From NCBI GenBank assembly GCA_003694775.1, contig RFJV01000723.1, positions 1 to 6,096 of the forward strand: a DNA stretch of 6,096 nucleotides, given 5' to 3'. The translations under genes were made by a program, and so were the position numbers. The stretch comes from Chloroflexota bacterium (GTDB taxonomy: Bacteria > Chloroflexota > Anaerolineae > 4572-78 > J111). Each line of letters opens with the position of its first letter. Position 1 is the first letter of the stretch. This document shows, piece after piece, positions 5,689 through 6,096 of the stretch. The notes under the pieces were generated by a model that had not been told where the DNA came from, ran no database searches, and was given only the letters and a program-made list of their open reading frames with translations.

Positions 5689-6096
5689 AATTGCCCTCTT
5701 CAGCGGTAACGGGAACCCGCAGTTGGCGCGGGAAATCAGCCAGGCGCTGGCTGTACCGCTCTGTCCGGCGGATGTCTTCAGATTTTCCAACCAGAATATT
5801 TTCTGCCGGCTCAAAACCAGCGTGCGGGGTAAAGACGTGTTTATCATTCAGCCTATCGCCATGTCTTACGATGAGCACGGCAATATGGTCACCGTCAACG
5901 ACAACCTGATGGAACTGCTGATAATGATAGACACGGTCAAGCGGGATTCGGCGGGGCGGATTACGGCGGTGGTTCCTTACTACGGCTACGGCCGCACCGA
6001 CAAGAAAGACCAGCCCCGTGTGCCTATCACCGCCCGCCTGGTGGCAGACCTGATTACCACGGCCGGGGCCAACCGGTTTTTAACGCTCGACCTGCA
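5678..6096 (+). CDS. prs: Ribose-phosphate pyrophosphokinase (PRPP synthetase), divergent, 5' part only
   Basis: Would make PRPP from ribose 5-phosphate and ATP for nucleotide, His, Trp and NAD synthesis. The window ends after 139 full codons, just inside the LTLDLH motif, so only the N-terminal ATP-binding half is visible. Recognisable family stretches are FSGNGNPQLA (8-17), RFSNQ (35-39), SVRGKDVFIIQ (48-58), NDNLMELLIMIDTVKR (74-89), PYYGYGRTDKKDQPRVPITARLVADL (starting at residue 100) and AGANRFLTLDL (129-139). Differences from standard enzymes are an insertion of about 9 residues between Q58 and N74, Asn40 where the adenine-binding Glu of the FSNQE/FSDGE motif is expected, and Thr107 where YARQD has Gln. 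The conserved Arg of that motif is kept (R106). The PRPP-binding loop lies outside the window. The start overlaps the acetyltransferase by 11 nt. The family is clear; whether it is the housekeeping enzyme or a specialised paralogue is open. Confidence 0.9.
   Translation, partial: MYGEIALFSGNGNPQLAREISQALAVPLCPADVFRFSNQNIFCRLKTSVRGKDVFIIQPIAMSYDEHGNMVTVNDNLMELLIMIDTVKRDSAGRITAVVPYYGYGRTDKKDQPRVPITARLVADLITTAGANRFLTLDL

Overview
The window looks like a piece of a moderately GC-rich bacterial chromosome, most likely a Chloroflexota (Anaerolineae-like) organism. That placement is an inference from protein flavour and gene style, not from any marker gene. No mobile element, CRISPR array, rRNA or tRNA was seen. 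Every convincing gene lies on the + strand, and the coding regions are clearly richer in G+C than the two non-coding gaps (about 1-193 and 2728-2844).

Region 1 (1-193) is an A/T-richer leader. It carries a perfect 8-bp tandem repeat, an extended -10 promoter and a short perfect palindrome just downstream of the predicted transcription start. Region 2 (194-2727) is a two-gene unit: a stand-alone CheY-like receiver protein followed after 14 nt by a full-length polyphosphate kinase (ppk1) with all recognised catalytic residues. Region 3 (2728-2844) separates this unit from the next. It holds a candidate promoter and a perfect 20-bp palindrome. Region 4 (2845-6096) is a tightly packed five-gene run: a class V aminotransferase-fold PLP enzyme of the cysteine desulfurase-like type, a small four-helix membrane protein, a histidine phosphatase, a GNAT N-acetyltransferase, and the first 139 codons of a divergent ribose-phosphate pyrophosphokinase (PRPP synthetase) that runs off the window. 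Successive genes in this run are 1 nt apart or overlap by 8-11 nt, which points to one transcript with translational coupling.

The first unit suggests polyphosphate synthesis co-expressed with a phosphorylatable signalling protein. The second mixes PLP, phosphatase, acetyltransferase and PRPP chemistry with an unknown membrane protein, and no single established pathway explains it. The points most worth a second look are: the PLP enzyme has a Tyr where SufS-type enzymes have the catalytic Cys; the PRPP synthetase has an insertion and changed ATP-pocket residues; and the 20-bp palindrome sits in the probable leader of the second operon.
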